From: Closterium sp. Naga37s-1
Taxonomy: Eukaryota; Streptophyta; Zygnematophyceae; Desmidiales; Closteriaceae
Assembly: GCA_947471745.1 (NCBI GenBank)
Contig: CANJKZ010000410.1
Coordinates: forward strand, 536,001-600,000
DNA: 64,000 nucleotides
Reading direction: 5' to 3'
Both the position numbers and the translations under genes were made by a program. The notes below the pieces were generated by a model. That model did no database searches and was not told the DNA's origin. It saw nothing but the letters and a program-made list of their open reading frames with translations. This document shows positions 20,666 through 31,997 of this stretch, piece after piece; position 1 is the stretch's first letter, and every line of letters begins with the position of its first letter.

Positions 20666-23063
20666 CGCCAGTGCCTCCAACTCCTGCTGTACAGCTCCAG
20701 CGCCTCCCGTGCCAGCTCCACCAGCGCAAGAGCCTCCAGCTCCAGCAGCTCTAGGCTCTTTAGGGTCCCCAACTCCAGCGCCCCGAACACCACCAGTCCT
20801 GGCAGCTCCAGCACCCCTGGTACGAGCACCTCTAGGACCAGCAGCCGCAGTACCTCCAGTTCCACCAGCTCCAGCAGTATCTCGAGCACCTCCAGCTCCA
20901 ACGTCTCCAGCGCCTCCAGCTCCGGGAGCTCCACTCCAAAGGTGTGCGCGCCGAACTAGCCACTCACGCAGCTGCTACGGAGACAGTCGCAGCGAAGCAC
21001 CAGCAGGACCTCCAGACAAAGCAGCACCCCCAGACTCCGCACCCTCCGACTCAGCACCCCCAGGCTCAACACCCTCAGGCTCAGCACCCCTAGGCTCCTC
21101 ACCCCCAGGCTCAGCACCCCCAAACCCAACACCCTCAGACCCCGCACCCCCCGGCTCCGCACCCGCAGACGCAGCACCCCCAGATACAGCACCTCGAGCA
21201 GCACCTGAGTCGTCAGCTACCTCGACAAGCACAGTACCAGGGAGAGGGTCTACATGAGACACACCTGAGGGAGCAGGACCCTGGGGCGGGAGGGGGTCTA
21301 CCGGAGGGGGACCGGAAGCAAGGAAGAGCGGCGGGGGCGGGGGAGGGGCAGAGTGGTAGGGGAAGAGACGGTAGAAGGGAACCGACTCGTGGAACGTGAC
21401 GTCCTGAGATGGGAGGACACGGCGCGAGGTGGGGTGGTAAAACTGCCAGCCAGGCGCGTCAGGGACAAAGCCAAGGAAGACGCAGGGGATAGCACGGGCG
21501 GAGAGCTTGTCCGCGGATGTATCGCGAACAAAGGCACGAGAACCCCAGAACCGGAACACCGACACATCACCAACCTCCCCCGTCCAACGCATTATGGGCG
21601 AGGTCTCCAGTAAGGAGACACGGGGCCAGAGGTTGAGCTGATGCGCAGCGTACCGGACCACAAACGGCCACAGAAAATGGGGAGCAGCCGCATGGATCAT
21701 GGAGGTACGAGCGACCTTCATGACTAAGCCAATGCGGCGCTCAGCAATCCCATTTTGCTGAGGGGAGTCCGGAAGCGTGAACGACTGGAGAATGCCCTCC
21801 CCACGACAAAAGTCCCGCAGGAGGTCGGAGGAGAACTCACCACCTCTGTCAGACTGCAGACGCAGGACAGGAAGGTCCTGGCCGAACCGCTCGCGGAGCT
21901 GGAGACGGACTGTGCGGATCCAAGGGATCAAGACATCAACGAATTCACCCTTGCTGCACAAGGGGAAGACCGTGGTGTACCACGTGTAGTCATCAACTAC
22001 CAGCAGAAAGTAGCACTCGCGGCCCTATCCACTGACGCGGGCTGGGCCCCATACGTCCATGTGGAGAGTCTACAGTGGAGCAGTCGTCAGGGGAAACGAG
22101 GAGGAGTGAGGAGCGGCGCGCTGCCGCCCCTGGACGAACGGATGGCAGGGCGGGGCAGGCGAGGGCGGGAGTGGAGGCAGAGACCTGGGTAGACCAGAGA
22201 CGAGAAGTCGGGAGTGCATGCCACGAAGGCGTGGCAGGGAGGGGTGACCCAGGCGGTGGTGCCACAGAAGAGTCTGGTGCGACAGGAGGCGACACGAGTG
22301 AAAGGTGGCTACCTGACCTGACGCGGACACCTGAGCAGACGCAGCTACCTGAGGAGGCTCGGTAGCGAGTGTGTACAGACTCGACCTTGGCCGACGATTG
22401 AACGTGGCCAGGTGACGCCCCGTCCGTGTGCACGTGCAGATTGACACACGCTGACCCCCAAGAGTGGTGGTAGTGACCATCGCATCCTGGAGGGCAGCGG
22501 TACTCACCAAGTTCGTAGAGAACAAGGGGAGGTGAAGACCTGACAGTGAGCCGGACGGAACCGCCGGACACGGGAGGACAGTGGAGGAACGGTCAACGAC
22601 CAGGCCCTCAGAGGGGTCAGCCAGTCTGACCGGGACAGGTGCAGGGAGAGGAGTGAGAGTGGTGCTGTCACGGAAGAAACAGCGCGAGGCGCCTGAGTCC
22701 AACGTGAAGGTGTGCAAGGCCTGAGCAGGCGCAGTACCAAGGAGAGTACCAGACTCACTAGCACCTAGAGCAGTAGCAGCTATACCTGGGTCAGGCGGCA
22801 CACACCGGTAACAGTCACCCTCAGCACTAACAGACAAAGCATACATAGTAGAAAGAATAGCATCAAAGTCTAGGTCAAAGATAGTAATCTGCCCAGCGAG
22901 GGAGCTCGACGTCGTCACCAAACTCAGCACGCCAAGCGTCGTCGAGGCGGGAGAAGCAGCGGTGTTGAGTGTGAAGCTTCCCGCTTGTCTGACCAGCACG
23001 AACACCCGTGCGAATGACATATGGGCAGCTATCACTACCCCCAGACGTCCCACGCTGAAACAA
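18219..23063. repeat. Large inverted repeat: elements I and J tail-to-tail
   Basis: The left arm is I (18219-20659); the right arm is J (20672-23063). Both arms run from the gag segment starting TTGTTTCAGCG through protease, integrase and linker, about 2.4 kb each. At the centre a perfect 13-bp arm GGAGTTGGAGGCA (20647-20659) faces its complement (20672-20684) across 12 bases. The arms are diverged in many codons, so this is not a very recent fold-back copy. Confidence 0.8.
20666..23063 (-). pseudogene. Element J: inverted copy of the I family, gag-protease-integrase
   Basis: Read from 23063 downward: the C-terminal gag region with a degraded cysteine-histidine element, protease TFTLDSGASRCFF (about 22690), LLWHHRLGHPS (about 22250), then integrase with LQSDRGGEFSS and QQNGIAERRIG (about 21860-21720) and the Gly-Ala repeat linker. 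A frame change near 21950-22080 separates the two long open parts. No LTR, gag N-terminus, RT or RNase H is present. Homology with I ends at both edges of the palindrome. Confidence 0.82.
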
Positions 23064-23942
23064 CGTTGGACAGCCGCTCTGCTGCAGCGTTGGCACACCG
23101 TGGACCTGCTGTGTTGGCAGGTCACCTTTCTGCAGTGCTGGCATGGCTCTTCTACGCAACCCTGGCAGGCGGTCGACCATGCAGTGCTGTCAGTCGACCA
23201 GGCTAGCTGCAGAGTTGCTAGGTGCCTTATGTAGTCATTGTTGTCATTGCTTGTTCAACAATTCTGTAATGCCAACTTTGCTAGTGAAACTCTTGCCGAT
23301 TTCTCCCGTGATTGTGCAAGCACTAAGGTACTAGGCAAAGCTACGATCACTCCTAGTAGTTTGTGCCAACCCCCGTAGTCTAGCTCACCACCATTGTAGA
23401 GTGAATCTCCGCATGGTGCGGTGAGCGTGGACAGCCCCGCAGATTACCTTCAGATAGGAGCCGACTTTTGCACCTACTAAGTCGTTCGTAGGCCGGCAGC
23501 AGCGATAGTCACCATGGTCGACCCCGTAGCTAATACGGGCGTAGCGAACACCTTGGAGGCACGCTTGGCTGATGCGAGGAGACGCCATGTGGATGGCGAG
23601 TACGGGACGACCCCCCTGCTGATCGTCGAATTGGGCATCCGGTCACAGTGGGCGACGGAACACCCTTCCCGTCCAGTTTCTCCTCGACCGGTGCGAAACG
23701 AAGGTGTCGTTGACGATGAGGTCGATGGCGGTGCACGAGTCAGCGGCAACGATGGCATGAAACAGAGAGGAGTGATTAAGGTCGACGGTGGCGTCGACAG
23801 TAGTCAAGCGTGAGTGCAGCGGTCGACGGCGGCTGTAGGCAGCTCGCGTGCCGACGTCGATGGTCGACGTCACTCTCCTCTACAAAGCGGTGGAGGGCTC
23901 TCGGCGACGACGCATGTGACGGCACGCGGGATTGCACCGACG
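23064..23942. other. Unassigned sequence, probably 5' part of copia G
   Basis: Lies between the truncated end of J and the first recognisable G gag codons. TC- and GTCGAC-rich composition from about 23500 resembles G downstream. No LTR pair or primer site could be located. Confidence 0.35.
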
Positions 23943-25167
23943 TATGGCTACTTCAAGTTCTCACCGGACCGAATTACCGTCGCACCGCTTCAAGGTCGAC
24001 GGGACCTCATCACCTGGAAGGATTCGATAGAACCCTAGCTGGAGGTCGCCGGGCTGAAGGGCTTCGCCGACGGCACAGTGCCAATTCCACCCGTGGACGA
24101 TGTCGGGCTATGCGGGGAGTTTCGTGCGGCTCACTTGCTCACCTTCATGGTCATCTCGAGGTGCTGCTCATCGATGGTGCAGCTGGCGCTCAGGAGCTGT
24201 CGAGAGCGACTGGATGCTGGTCACCAGGCCTGGCACTTCATCCTGTCGACGTACCAGGTCAGGGACGACCTGTACATCGCACAGCTAGAGGAAAAGATGA
24301 CACACATTTGGATGGGTGAGCAGGAGTCGGCGACGGACTACTGCAATCGTGCTCGACGGATCCTGGCCGAAATGCGGATGGCGGGCGCCGAATACTCGAG
24401 AGCGTCCTACATCTCCCATATCGTCAAGGGCCTGCCGCGCGGATTCAACCTCATGAAGAGAATGATGATGGTACCTGGGACGCGCGAGTCACTCGACGAG
24501 GACTCCATCACCAGCTACATCCTTCAAGACAAGGCGATGCAGGAGGCCGAACAGCCCACGGATATCCTTCCTCAGGCAAACTACGCTGCACCGACGAAGC
24601 TGAATCAGCAGCAAGGGCAGCACGGGGGGCCAAGCGGAGGTGGTAGCGGAAGTGGGCGGTCGACGAAGGACGTCGACGAGAGGAGGTCGACGCGGGACAA
24701 GGGCCGTGGAGGTGGTGGTCGACGGCGGGAGTGTTGGATCTGCCACGACCCCGACCACCTTTCCTACGAGTGTCCCGACCGCGATGACAGCGTCGAGGAC
24801 GACACCAAGGGTGGCCGCAGTCGATCGACCAGCCGTCGCCCTCATAGCGATGCGAGGCTGCACAAGGAGAAGCAGACGTCGAGGAAGACGTCGTCGACGA
24901 AGGACGTCGACCACTCCAGCGGCAAGAGCCGAGGCGACAGGGAGGCGTGGTGCTCGATGGTCGGCGTAGTGGAGCCGACGGTCTCGATGGCTGAGCGGGA
25001 GATGCGCACAGCCGTCGAGTCCGTGCGAACGATGCTGCTGCACATGGGCGTGCAACACCACTGGTGGCACCTCGCTCTACGACAAGCTGTCTGGGTGCGC
25101 AACTGCTTGGAGCGGTCGACGACGCCGCCGGGGACAACTCCGTACCAGCTGCTGACCGGGAAGAAGC
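23943..25167 (+). pseudogene. Copia family G gag with internal deletion to integrase C-terminus
   Basis: The gag frame includes DLITWKDSIEP (a stop at 24037 follows), a UBN2-type gag core (QVRDDLYIAQLEEKMTHIW through YISHIVKGLPRGFNLM) and a canonical zinc knuckle CWICHDPDHLSYEC near 24735-24776. After a charged spacer, the frame passes directly from a protease-start-like block (VVEPTVSMA) into the end of integrase (EREMRTAVESVRTMLLHM, then TPYQLLTGKK). Roughly the protease and integrase core are missing, in frame. At 25167 it is interrupted by element H and resumes at 30249. Confidence 0.8.
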
Positions 25168-25297
25168 TGTCAAACATATCTGCTATAGTGCATCTAGGCT
25201 GTAGTGGGGTAGTCAATACAGGGTACAACACTTTTAGGTTTTCATACTTGTACCCACCTGCTGCCTAGTTCATTCATTCCTTTTGTTGATTCTGACA
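25168..25297 (+). repeat. 5' LTR of element H
   Basis: 130 bp, related to the LTRs of A and I and paired with 30119-30248. TGGTATTCTGAGC (25298-25310), a primer site with an altered middle, follows directly. Confidence 0.9.
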
Positions 25298-25339
25298 TGG
25301 TATTCTGAGCAAGTTCCCCTGTGGGAACGTTCTTTTTAG

Positions 25340-26226
25340 GGCCCACTGAAATAGTAAATTTTTTTTTCCTACCCTGCCCGCAGCGCGCTTCGCGCCTGCC
25401 CCTGCTCTGCTGTCGCGGCCCCTACTACCGTCGCGGCCCCTACTGCCGACGCGGCCCCTACTGCCGTCACGACCCCCTGCTGCAGTCGCGCCCCCCCCCC
25501 CCCCCCTTACTGCCGTCGCGGCCCCTACGGCCGACGCGGCCCCTAGTGCCGACGCGGCCCATTACTGCCGTCGCGGCACCTAAGGCCGACGCGGCCCCTA
25601 TTGCCTACGCGGCCCTTGCGGCCGTCGCGGCCCATTCCTGCCGTCGCAGCCCCTACTGCCGACGCGGCCCCTCACTACCGTCGTGGCCCCTAATGCCGAC
25701 GCGGCCCCTGCCGCTGTTGCGGCCCCTGCTGCTGTTGCGGCCCCTACTGCCAGTCGCGGCCCCTGCTGGCGTCATGGCCCCTGCTGCTGTCGCGGCCCCG
25801 TCTGCCGCTGCGGCCCCTGCTGCCGTCACGGCCTCTGCCGTCACGGCCCCTGCTGCTGTTGCGGCCTCTGCTGTCCCGGCCCCTGCCGTCCCAGCCCCTG
25901 CTGTCGCGGCCTCTGCAGTTGCGGCCCCCTTGCTGTCGCGGCCCCTCTGCTACATCGACCCCTCTGCTGTCGCAGCCCCTCTGCTGACGCGCCCCAGGTA
26001 AGCCTTGCGCCCAACCCCCTGCTGCGCTGCGCCGCCCAGCCGAGCCGCGCCGCCCTGCCGAGCCGCGCCGCCCAGCCGAGCCGCGCCGCCCACCGAGCCG
26101 CGCCGCCCAGCCGAGCCGCGCCGCGCCTACCAAGCCGCGCTGCCCTGCCGAGCCGAGCCGCACTACCCTTTTGCCTGATCTGCTTTTGCTGCCACTGCTG
26201 CTACTGCTACTGCTGCTACTGCTACT
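25340..26226 (+). repeat. GC-rich repeat leader of element H
   Basis: Repeated units of GCCGTCGCGGCCCCTA / GCCGACGCGGCCCCT type to about 25990, then GAGCCGCGCCGCC units, then a CTG/CTA tract that ends at the gag ATG (26227). A 17-base C run lies near 25490-25506. Confidence 0.8.
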
Positions 26227-29200
26227 ATGGCTAGCCCTACTGTTCTCACGTTTGATGCTGAGGGGCGTGCAGTTGACTTTGACGTGTGGGTTGACGACCT
26301 ACAGCTCTTTCTTCAGTGTGACTCTAGGGATGGCGTATCCCTTTTCGATCACACGTCCGGTGTCTCTACTGCTCCTGCTGACAGTACAAGACTGCTCAGT
26401 CTTTGTACGACGCTGTAGTTGCGCGCTACTCCTCTCCTGCCACTGCTGCCCTCAGCCGCCTCATGCTGTCGTACCTGTTCCCTGACCTTGCCGCCTTTGC
26501 CACAGTCGCTGACCTCGTTGCTCACCTCCGCACTAGTGGCGCCCGCTACCGCGCTGCCCTTCCCACTGAGTTCTGTGCCAAGAACCCCCCCCCCCCATGT
26601 ACATCACCCTTTACTACCTAGTCACCCGCCTCCCTGACTCCCTTTCTTCAGTCAGGGACCACTTTCACTCCCTTTGCCCCACTGAGCTGACTGTGGACCT
26701 GCTAGAGGAGCGCCTTGCTGCAGCTGAGAAGAGTATCTTAGTTGTAGGTGCTTCTCGCGGCGACCGTCGCACCCCTTTCTTTAAGGGGTGTTCCCCTGTC
26801 CCCCTTCTCCCCTCTGTTGCTTCTGCTGCTGCTGTCGACCTCGTTGGCACTGAGGAGGTCGGAGCTGCGTCTGCCCCTGGTGGAAGGCGCCGCAACAGCA
26901 AGGGCAAGGGGAGCAAGGGTGGTGGAGGGGGTGGAGGGGGCGGCGGTGGAGGCGGTGGAGGAGGCGGAGGGGGTGGCGGTGGAGGTGGGGGTGGTACTGG
27001 GAGTGGGGGCTTCAGTGGCGGCGGTGGAGGTGGTGGAGGCAGCGGCAGCAGTGGTGGAGGCAGCGGCAGCGGTGGTGGAGGTGGCGGCGGCGGTGGTGCT
27101 GGTCGAGGTGCAGCCGCGCAGCGTGGAGGCTTTGGTGGTACCCAGCGCCAGCAGCAGCCGCGTTCCCGTGAGACCCCGTCGGTCCAGCAGCTTCGTGAGT
27201 GGTACACTGGGCGTGGGAGGTCTGGGGGTGCTGGTCCCTGCACTTACGTTCTTCGCACCGGCAGTCGTCGTGGGGAGGCGTGTGGACTGCCACACACTAC
27301 GCAGCGCTGCTTCGGTCGCTTGACTGACGCCTGGCGTGCCCAGTTTCCTAACGCTGTTGAGCTCCCTCGCTGGCATGATATGCTTATGCAGAATGTGCCT
27401 ATCTTTGATCTTGATTTCGATGCTATCCTTGCTGCCATGTATGCTTTGACTGATAGTGCTGAGGGTGACTGTTACCTGAGTGTCCCGCCCGACTCGGGCA
27501 TTGAGGCTACTGCTCTAGGTGCTAGTGCGTCTGCTGCTCCAGGTACTGGTGAGTCTGCTACTCCAGGTGCTGGTGAGTCTGCTCTCTCTGGTACTGCACT
27601 TACTGAGGTCTTGCACACTTTCACACTTGACTCTGGTGCTTCGCGCTCTTTCTTTAGAGACAGCACCACACTCACGCCGCTTAGTCGGCCTGACACAGTC
27701 TCCCTTGCTGACCCCTCTGGGGGCCCAGTCCTTGCGCACTCCTCCACGGTTCTACCGTGTCCTGCGGCCCCGTCGGGCTTGCTGTCGGGACTCCACCTCC
27801 CCTCGTTCTCTACGAACCTGGTGAGTGGAGCTGACCTCCAGGATGCGTGGGTTGACCAGTTCGCCCCTGGAGGTCAGTGTGTGACCCACTGCACTTGCTC
27901 TCGGAAGGGCCGCCACCTGGCCACGTTCACCCGTCGGCCAGGGTCGAGTTTGTACACACTGACTACTGCGCCTCCTCCGGTCTCTGCGTCTTGTCAAGTA
28001 GCTACGTCTAGTCAGGTGTTTGCTGCCGCGTCGAGGTCTAGTCCTGCGTCTGCCCCCTGCTCGTATTGTCATCTGTCGCACGAGACTCTCCTTTGGCACC
28101 ACCGCCTTGGTCACCCCTCCCTGTCTTGTCTTCGAGGTATGGCCTCCCGTACCCTTGTCTCTGGTCTACCCCGGTCCCTCCCTCCCCTTCCTCTGGGGCC
28201 TGCCCCTACCTGTGTTCCTTGTGTCGAGGGCCGGCAGCGCGCCGCTCCTCACTCCTCCACGTTCCCTCCGACTGAGGCTCCTCTGCAGACTCTTCACATG
28301 GACGTGTGGGGCCCAGCCCGCGTCTATGTAGGTGCCTGTGGACTTCCACGAAGCCATCTCGGCGTCCATGGCTGCCTGCCACTAAGAGGAGTAGGGACCC
28401 TCTATCGCCTTTGCGTAAGAGCTCGCGGTCGGGATGTCTGGTGCAAGCAGCATGGACACGAGATGAGGTACAGTAGCGGCAAAGCACTCAAACTCCTCCT
28501 GTCTTCAAGGCGCGTTACGTTGCACGTGGCTTCAGTCAGCGACAGGGAGTTGACTTCTTTCAGACCTTCTCCCCTACCCCGAAGATGACCACTCTTCGGG
28601 TACTGCTGCACGTTGCCGCCCAGCGTGACTTCGAGCTCCACTCGCTTGACTTGAGCACAGCCTTCCTACAGGGCAGCCTGCACGAGGAGATCCGGCTGCG
28701 CCGCCCACCAGGCTTCACTGGGTCGTTTCCTGCTGGTACCTAGTGGAGCCTCCGGCGGCCAGTCTACGGTCTCCGCCAGGCACCCCGTGAGTGGCACGAC
28801 ACACTGAGGACGACTCTTGCTGCTCTTGGTTTCGCTCCTTCCACTGTTGGCCCGTCACTGTTCTTACGCACTGACACCACTCTGCCATCGTTCTACATTC
28901 TTGTGTATGTAGACGACTTGGTCTTCGCTACTGCTGACACTGAGGCACTCGCCCACGTGAAGTCCGAGCTGCAGAAGAGACAAACGTGCACAGACCTGGG
29001 TGAACTGACAAGCTATCTTGGCTTGTGGATCACCCGGGACAGAGCAAAGCGCACCATTACCTTGACTCAGTCACACATGGTGCAGCAGGTCCTTCAGCGC
29101 TTCGGCTTCACGTACTCCTCGCCACAGTCCACTCCTCTGCCTACCGGTCACTCGCTCTCAGCTCCACCTTCGGACGAGTCCGTAGAGCCGAGTGGCCCGT

Positions 29201-29889
29201 ATCCAGAGCTTGTGGGCTGCCTCATGTACCTGATGTCTTGCACACGACCTGACCTTGCATACCCTCTCAGCCTTCTGGCTCGCTACGTGGCTCCCGGCAG
29301 GCACCGAAAGGTGCACTGGGATGCTGCGAAGAGGGTGTTGCGCTACTTGTGCAGTACGTCGGGCATGGGGCTAGTGCTTGGAGGACGGGCTCAAGTTGTC
29401 CTCACTGGTCACGAAGACGACTCCTGGGTTGACGACTTGACTACGCAGCGGTCGTCACAGGGTTACACCTTCAGTCTTGGTTCCGGCTCTGTCTCTTGGA
29501 GATCTACCCGCTCGTCTTCTGTTCTCAGCTCTAGTTGTGAGGCTGAGATCTACGCTGGGGCCATGGCTGCACAGGAGCTACGCTGGCTTACCTACCTGCT
29601 GACCGACTTAGGAGAGGCGCCTCGTTCTTCTCCAATTTTGTACGTCGACAACAAGGCCATGCTTGCCTTGTGTCAGGAGCACAGAGTGGATCACAGAACA
29701 AAGCACATTGCTCTGCGCTACATCCTTGCTCGAGAGTTGCAGCAGCGTGGTCAGCTTCGTCTTGCTTACGTGGCCTCTCAGGCCAACACTGCTGATGTTC
29801 TCACCAAGGCACTTCCACCTTGTGATTATCAGCGTTTCTGTACTGTTCTTGGCCTTGTACCTTCTGTGCCTCACTTGCTTACGTCTTGA
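26227..29889 (+). pseudogene. Element H gag-pol, deleted and rearranged
   Basis: Gag starts at ATGGCTAGCC but loses about 100 bases near 26385, and it carries a 12-base C run (about 26585-26596) that throws the frame. From 26597 the frame encodes gag with a long poly-glycine tract, the widely spaced C-X13-C-X3-H-X4-C element, protease LDSGASRSFF, and LLWHHRLGHPS. At 28323 integrase stops just after MDVWGPARV; an inverted 180-base patch follows, then RT resumes at FKARYVARGFSQRQG (about 28505). TAG at 28741 breaks RT. The last frame (28903-29889) holds YVDDLVFA and RNase H, with GHEDDSW in place of GHADASW. Integrase catalytic core and linker are gone. Confidence 0.87.
28324..28502 (-). other. 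Inverted patch inside element H
   Basis: On the minus strand this segment matches the region equivalent to 9307-9505 of element A (QECFAAA...HLVSMLL through MASWKSTGTY). It sits in reverse between integrase and RT and replaces about 2.2 kb. Short matches (CGTCT at the left edge, a CCTG/CTTCAAGG match at the right) are seen at the joints. Confidence 0.8.
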
Positions 29890-30118
29890 CTCTGCTTGTA
29901 CTGTACTCTATATACTTATACCTGCATGCTTACACTTGCTAGGTTGTGTTCACTGTATTGTTTATTCTCCTTTATATAACTCTGCATGTGAACTGGCCTT
30001 GTGGCCATTTGCTTGTGCTCAGACTGCGTGGTGACTTTGTGATCCACCCTGATTTTTCTTTGCCTTTCTTGACTGGTCTTGTGACCCCTTGTTCTCCCCC
30101 CCTTTGCCTATGGGGGTG

Positions 30119-30248
30119 TGTCAAACATATCTGCTATAGTCCATCTAGGCTATAGTGGGGTAGTCCATACAGGGTACAACACATTTAGGTTTTCATACTT
30201 GTACCCACCTGCTGCCTAGTTCATTCATTCCTTCTATTGATTCTGACA
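30119..30248 (+). repeat. 3' LTR of element H
   Basis: 130 bp, preceded by TTTGCCTATGGGGGTG and followed by the GAAGC duplication. Confidence 0.9.
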
Positions 30249-31997
30249 GAAGCCCGACCTCACGCTGGCGCGGTTGTGGGGCTGCATGGTGCAGTTCATG
30301 GTCACTAAGCAGCACCGCGGTGGGAAGCTGGCGCCGAAAGCACGCTGGGGGCTTCACCTGGGCGTGTCACCGGCTAGTAAGGGATGGGAGGTGCTCGACC
30401 TGACCGGCGACAAGCTGGTCACGTCGATCGAGGTCATCTTCTACGAGACGCTGTCGCTGGAAGTGTGGAAGGCAAAGTTTGGGCCTGCGTCGGGGCGAAC
30501 GCAGGCTCACCCGCCAACGGACACCACAACGGCGACGGTTCCCTTGCTCGCCGAAGTCGATGAGTCTGCTGATGAGGATGTTGTGGAGGTGCTTCCACCT
30601 CCCCCTGTTCTTGCTCCTCCCTTCCCCGTCACAGATCGGCCTGCGTCGACACCCGTGTCGGCCACCGGCGATGAGGGGAGCCTTGAGGCGTCGCCTGTGG
30701 CGCCGGCCAGTGGCATCGCCGGTGGTCGACAAAATGCCAAGCTCGTCGACCTGGATGGGAAGCCATCGACGACAGGAGAGCGGCAGACAGGGGAGCCGGT
30801 CGAACAAGAGCCATGAGCAGGGGTGCAGTTGACAAGGGAGCAGTAGACGGGGTCGTCAAAACGGGAGCTGTCGAAGTCAGTAGGAGGTAAGCAGCTAGTC
30901 GACGACTTGGTCGTCGACGAAGAAGGGGAGCTGTCGGCAGGAGAAGAATCCACCAACAGCGACGTGGTGGAGGTGCCGATCGCGAAGCCTGAGCTGCGAC
31001 GCACAGGCCGAACTCGACGGCCGCCGGAGCGGCTGAGCTTCCACACCGCCAGCTGCCTTCACCACTGTGTACGACGAGGCCGACGACGACCTGTTGTACG
31101 ACGTCGCCAAGGAGGATGAAGAACTGCCAGAGCTCGACCCCAACTTCCATGCCGACCCAAAACACCGCTGGGACATCGCCACGATGACAGTGAAGGAGGC
31201 GCTGGCGATTTGGAAGAGTGAGGCGGTGAGGGCCGCCATGGAAGAAGAGATCCGCAGCCTCGCCGGCATGGGCACTTGGGAGCTGGTTGAACGCCCACGC
31301 GGGGTAAACATCATGAAGAACCGGTGGGTGCTGACGACCAAGTACCGCGTCGAGGACACTGTCGAGCGCGAGAAGGCGAGGCTGGTCGTTAAGGGCTTCA
31401 CGCAGGTGTGCGGTGCTGATTACGATGAGACGTACTCGCCAGTGAGCAGCTACGTCACGCTAAGGATCTTCCTCAGCATCGTCGCCGTCCTCGACCTCAA
31501 CCTGATGCAGCTCGACATGAAAAACGCTTTCCTATAGAGCAAGCTCGACAGGGTGCTCTACATGTACCAGCCGGACTACTTCGACGATGGGACCGGCCGG
31601 GTGTGTAAGCTGCTGAAGAGCCTCTACGGGCTGAAGCAGTCGCCGCTGCTGTGGTACATGGCACTCGACGGAGTGCTGCTGGGCGCTGGCTCGAAGAAGA
31701 GCCAGGTTGACGAGGCGCTCTACTTCAAGGCCAGCGACGACGGGGTGACCTGCTGGGTGCTGGTCTACGTTGACGATCTGCTTGCCACCAGCAGCAGCCT
31801 CGCGATGCTGAAGGAGCTAAAGGGGCTGTTGGAGGCTGCCTTCGAGCTGCGCGAGATCTCGCCGGTCGTCAAGTACCTCGGGCTGGAGATCGTGCGCGAC
31901 AGGCCAGCGAGAAAGATGTGGCTTCACCGGGAGAGCTACGCCGATAAGCTGCGTAGGCGCTTCATCGACGAGGAGCAGGGCGGTCGAGAGCAGGTGC
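30249..31997 (+). pseudogene. Copia G post-integrase region and reverse transcriptase
   Basis: Continues the G polyprotein interrupted at 25167. First comes the post-integrase block (LARLWGCMVQFMV, WGLHLGVSPASKGWEV, EVIFYE), then a variable acidic linker with a frame change before 31067, then RVT_2 (MKNRWVLTTKYRVE, KARLVVKGFTQV, LMQLDMKNAFL). TAG at 31535-31537 follows, in a position where related proteins have Gln. RT continues with SLYGLKQSPLLWY and the catalytic LVYVDDLLATS (about 31770). It ends near 31997, where the sequence changes to the 3' end of minus-strand copia D. RNase H is missing. Confidence 0.82.

Larger units (their letters stand above)
25168..30248 (+). mobile_element. Element H: LTR copia inserted into copia G
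   Basis: A 5.1-kb insertion bounded by 130-bp LTRs (25168-25297 and 30119-30248) with TGTCAAAC...TTCTGACA ends. The 5 bases GAAGC occur immediately before it (25163-25167) and after it (30249-30253), a textbook copia target-site duplication. The G reading frame resumes across it (LTGKK before, then KPDLTLARLWGCMV). The LTRs differ at about six positions by eye, so it is older than E. The internal region is deleted and rearranged. Confidence 0.92.
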
